Shown one piece after another: positions 6,778 through 8,509 of a stretch of DNA of 8,509 nt (position 1 is the stretch's first letter; each line of letters begins with the position of its first letter). The notes under the pieces are model-generated. The model had not been told where the DNA came from, did no database searches, and saw only the letters and a program-made list of their open reading frames with translations. The DNA comes from Acidobacteriaceae bacterium (GTDB lineage Bacteria; Acidobacteriota; Terriglobia; Terriglobales; Acidobacteriaceae). The position numbers and the translations under genes were made by a program. Location of the stretch: the NCBI GenBank assembly GCA_003156495.1, contig PMHC01000283.1, positions 6,537 to 15,045 on the forward strand, written 5' to 3'.

Positions 6778-7479
6778 ATGGAAAATCGCCCGCCTTCCCC
6801 ACCTGGCTCTTCTCAACGTGGCTCCATTCGCTCCTTTGCGCTTGCAGGCCCCGCCGGCAAACTGGAAGCGGTTCTCAATCTCGGCCGAGCCGACGCGCCC
6901 TTTGCCGCTCTCGTTTGTCATCCCCATCCCCTCTACGGCGGCAATCTGCACAACAAAGTTGTTTACCACGCCATGAAGGCCCTCAACGACCCGGTCTGGG
7001 GCCTTGGTTGGCCGGTTCTACGCTTCAACTTCCGCAGCGTGGACTGCAGCCAAGGCCAGTATGACGGTCAGGCAGAGGTCGAAGACGTTTTCGCCGCGCT
7101 GGATTGGCTGGAGCACGAATTCGATCGTCCGCTGATCCTGGCCGGATTCAGCTTTGGCGCGGCCATGGCGCTAAACGCCTGTTGCGGCTCAAACCCATCG
7201 CAGCACCGGCTGCACGCTCTCATCGCCCTGGGCCTTCCCCTTCAAACCGAAGGCCGCACCTACTCTTACCCTTCCCTGCACCACCTCACCCTTCCCAAAC
7301 TTTTTATTAGTGGCGACCGCGATTCTTTTGCGCCCGCCGAACAATTAACGCATCTTATTTCTTCCGCCGCCGAACCCAAACGACAACTACTATTACACGG
7401 CGTCGATCATTTCTTTTCGGATCACTTGCATCCGATGCAGCGCGCAATCGCGAGCTGGTTGAAGGAGCTCCCATCATGA
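6778..7479 (+). CDS. Alpha/beta hydrolase, COG2945 type, 233 residues
   Basis: This is a small cytoplasmic serine hydrolase, probably an esterase or thioesterase; its substrate is unknown. The family features are clear: HPHPLYGGNLHNKVV after the first strand, LRFNFRSVDCSQGQYDGQ, the nucleophile elbow GFSFGA (Ser125), SGDRDSFAP supplying the acid (Asp180 or Asp182), and HGVDHFF with the catalytic His211. The length suits the family. Start choice is uncertain. ATG 6778 directly precedes the conserved part, but no Shine-Dalgarno is visible. An in-frame ATG at 6646 would add 44 residues of unremarkable sequence just after a -10-like cluster. The stop codon overlaps the next gene's start (ATGA at 7476-7479), so the two genes are co-transcribed and probably translationally coupled. 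There is no signal peptide or membrane segment. Confidence 0.83.
   Translation: MENRPPSPPGSSQRGSIRSFALAGPAGKLEAVLNLGRADAPFAALVCHPHPLYGGNLHNKVVYHAMKALNDPVWGLGWPVLRFNFRSVDCSQGQYDGQAEVEDVFAALDWLEHEFDRPLILAGFSFGAAMALNACCGSNPSQHRLHALIALGLPLQTEGRTYSYPSLHHLTLPKLFISGDRDSFAPAEQLTHLISSAAEPKRQLLLHGVDHFFSDHLHPMQRAIASWLKELPS
7462..7467 (+). promoter_or_regulatory. Ribosome binding site of the glycerate kinase gene
   Basis: AAGGAG stands eight bases before ATG 7476, inside the last codons of the hydrolase gene. It is strong enough for independent initiation in addition to coupling through the ATGA overlap, and it decides the start of the kinase. Confidence 0.7.
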
Positions 7480-8509
7480 CCCCAGTTACTGACACCACCT
7501 ACGAAACCCTTCACGCTTCGGCGACGAAGATTTTTACCGGCGCGCTTGACGCCTGCAGTATCGGATCGGCCTTTGACCGCCGCCTGCGCTTCGACGGCAA
7601 CCTGCTCCATCGCCTGCTGCCCGACGGCAGCGGCCCGGCCATCATCGATCTTTCCGCCTACCGGCGCATCTTCGTCATCGCGCTGGGCAAGGTCGCCGGC
7701 CCGATGCTCGACACCCTCATGGAGCGCATGCCCCGCCGCAAAGGCTTGCGCGGCATCTTTTGCTCCAACCAGTTGCCCAGCGAACGCAGTTGGCGCTTCC
7801 GCTACTTCGAAGGCGGCCACCCGGCGCCCAACGAAGACTCCTTCGCCGCCGCCCATGCAGCCTTGTCGCTGCTGCGCCACGCGCGCAAAGACACGCTGGT
7901 CTTCTTTCTGATCTCCGGCGGCGGTTCGGCCATGTTCGACCTGCCCATCGATCCGCACATTACGCTCGATGAAACCGTCGCCTTCCACAAATTGCTGCTG
8001 GCCTCGGGCGCGCCGATCGACGAAGTCAATACCCTGCGCAAACACTTTTCGGCGGTCAAGGGCGGCCGGTTGGCAATGGCCGCCGCCGAAGCGGCCAAGG
8101 TCAGCCTGCTGGTTCCCGACGTACCCCTGCGCTCGCTCGACTCGCTCTCTTCTGGCCCCACCACGCCCGACCACTCGACCGTCGCCGAAGTCCGCCATCT
8201 GCTGGATAAATACAATCTGGTCGAAAAGCTGCCCGCCTCGATCCGCGCCTTCTTTGAGCGCGCCGACCTGCCCGAATCGCCCGGCAACAAAGGCCGGCGA
8301 ACGCCATTCCTGCCCAAATTGCAGCTACCCGACTGGGCTCCGATCCGCCGCATCACCGCCGCCGCCACCATGGCCAATGAAGACGACGCCTTCCGCGGTT
8401 CGGTATTCGAGATTCTGCTCTCCAGCCACGATCTGGTCGAAAATGCGCGCACCCTGGCGCTGAACGCCGGCTACGATGTCGTCGTCGACAACAGTTGCGA
8501 CGATTGGGA
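7476..8509 (+). CDS. Glycerate 2-kinase, DUF4147/MOFRL family (partial, runs off right edge)
   Basis: The enzyme is predicted to phosphorylate D-glycerate to 2-phosphoglycerate with ATP in the cytoplasm, feeding glycolysis. The 344 visible residues cover the N-terminal DUF4147 domain. Marks in order are ALGKVAGPM (Lys72, the conserved lysine), FEGGHPAPNEDS (112-122), LISGGGSAMFDLP (145-157, glycine-rich loop), EVNTLRKHFSAVKGGRLA (183-200), SSGPTTPD (225-232) and AAATMANEDDAF (295-305). About 80-110 residues, including the C-terminal MOFRL domain, should lie beyond the edge. The stretch VPDVPLRSLDSLSSGPT differs from the ISDVxGDD...SGPT form I expect in the family. Start ATG 7476 has a good ribosome binding site. 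It is second in an operon with the alpha/beta hydrolase. Names used for relatives are GckA, TtuD and GarK-like; GarK proper is a different fold, so I give no symbol. The exact substrate is inferred from the family. Confidence 0.88.
   Translation, partial: MTPVTDTTYETLHASATKIFTGALDACSIGSAFDRRLRFDGNLLHRLLPDGSGPAIIDLSAYRRIFVIALGKVAGPMLDTLMERMPRRKGLRGIFCSNQLPSERSWRFRYFEGGHPAPNEDSFAAAHAALSLLRHARKDTLVFFLISGGGSAMFDLPIDPHITLDETVAFHKLLLASGAPIDEVNTLRKHFSAVKGGRLAMAAAEAAKVSLLVPDVPLRSLDSLSSGPTTPDHSTVAEVRHLLDKYNLVEKLPASIRAFFERADLPESPGNKGRRTPFLPKLQLPDWAPIRRITAAATMANEDDAFRGSVFEILLSSHDLVENARTLALNAGYDVVVDNSCDDW

Noticed and set aside
7422..8198. A 258-residue minus-strand open frame opposite the hydrolase-kinase junction
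   Set aside because: Shadow of the kinase gene; repetitive Gly/Arg/Val composition and no recognisable domain.
1..8509. CRISPR array, tRNA, rRNA, insertion sequence, phage or defence module
   Set aside because: No regularly spaced repeats, transposase or integrase motifs, or RNA-gene-like sequence were seen on either strand.

Overview
The window looks like a piece of a GC-rich chromosome from Acidobacteriota, probably class Terriglobia. The clearest sign is the pair of Oar-like TonB-dependent receptors on the minus strand. Both begin with a signal peptide and a carboxypeptidase-regulatory-like domain, and the second keeps barrel segments of a kind I associate with that phylum. The phylum assignment is an inference from protein style, not from a marker gene.

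Layout from left to right: (1) 1-456, minus strand: the N-terminus of one receptor, starting at a TTG codon and running off the left edge. (2) 836-2221, minus strand: a second receptor that is a clear pseudogene. It keeps the signal peptide, the N-terminal domain and the C-terminal barrel, but the plug and most of the barrel are missing and the reading frame is broken twice. A good intrinsic terminator follows it at 761-806. (3) 2222-2650: an AT-rich divergent control region with candidate promoters on both strands and two short palindromes. (4) 2651-5371, plus strand: a secreted GH106-type alpha-L-rhamnosidase. (5) 5428-6471, minus strand: an M20 zinc peptidase/deacylase with all expected metal ligands, convergent with the rhamnosidase across a 9-bp GC hairpin. 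(6) 6778-7479, plus strand: a small alpha/beta hydrolase of the COG2945 type. It overlaps by an ATGA the start of (7), a glycerate 2-kinase (DUF4147/MOFRL type) that is cut by the right edge.

How the genes fit together: a TonB receptor divergent from a secreted rhamnosidase is the usual layout of a small polysaccharide-utilisation locus, in which the enzyme trims rhamnose-containing glycans and the receptor binds or imports products. Here the adjacent receptor is dead, so the enzyme is either an orphan or depends on another receptor, possibly the paralogue at the left edge. The M20 enzyme and the hydrolase-kinase pair look like ordinary cytoplasmic catabolic genes with no visible link to rhamnose. 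I found no CRISPR array, tRNA, rRNA, insertion sequence, phage gene or defence system, and nothing that amounts to a new system. The most interesting material is the decay pattern of the receptor and the control region it shares with the rhamnosidase.
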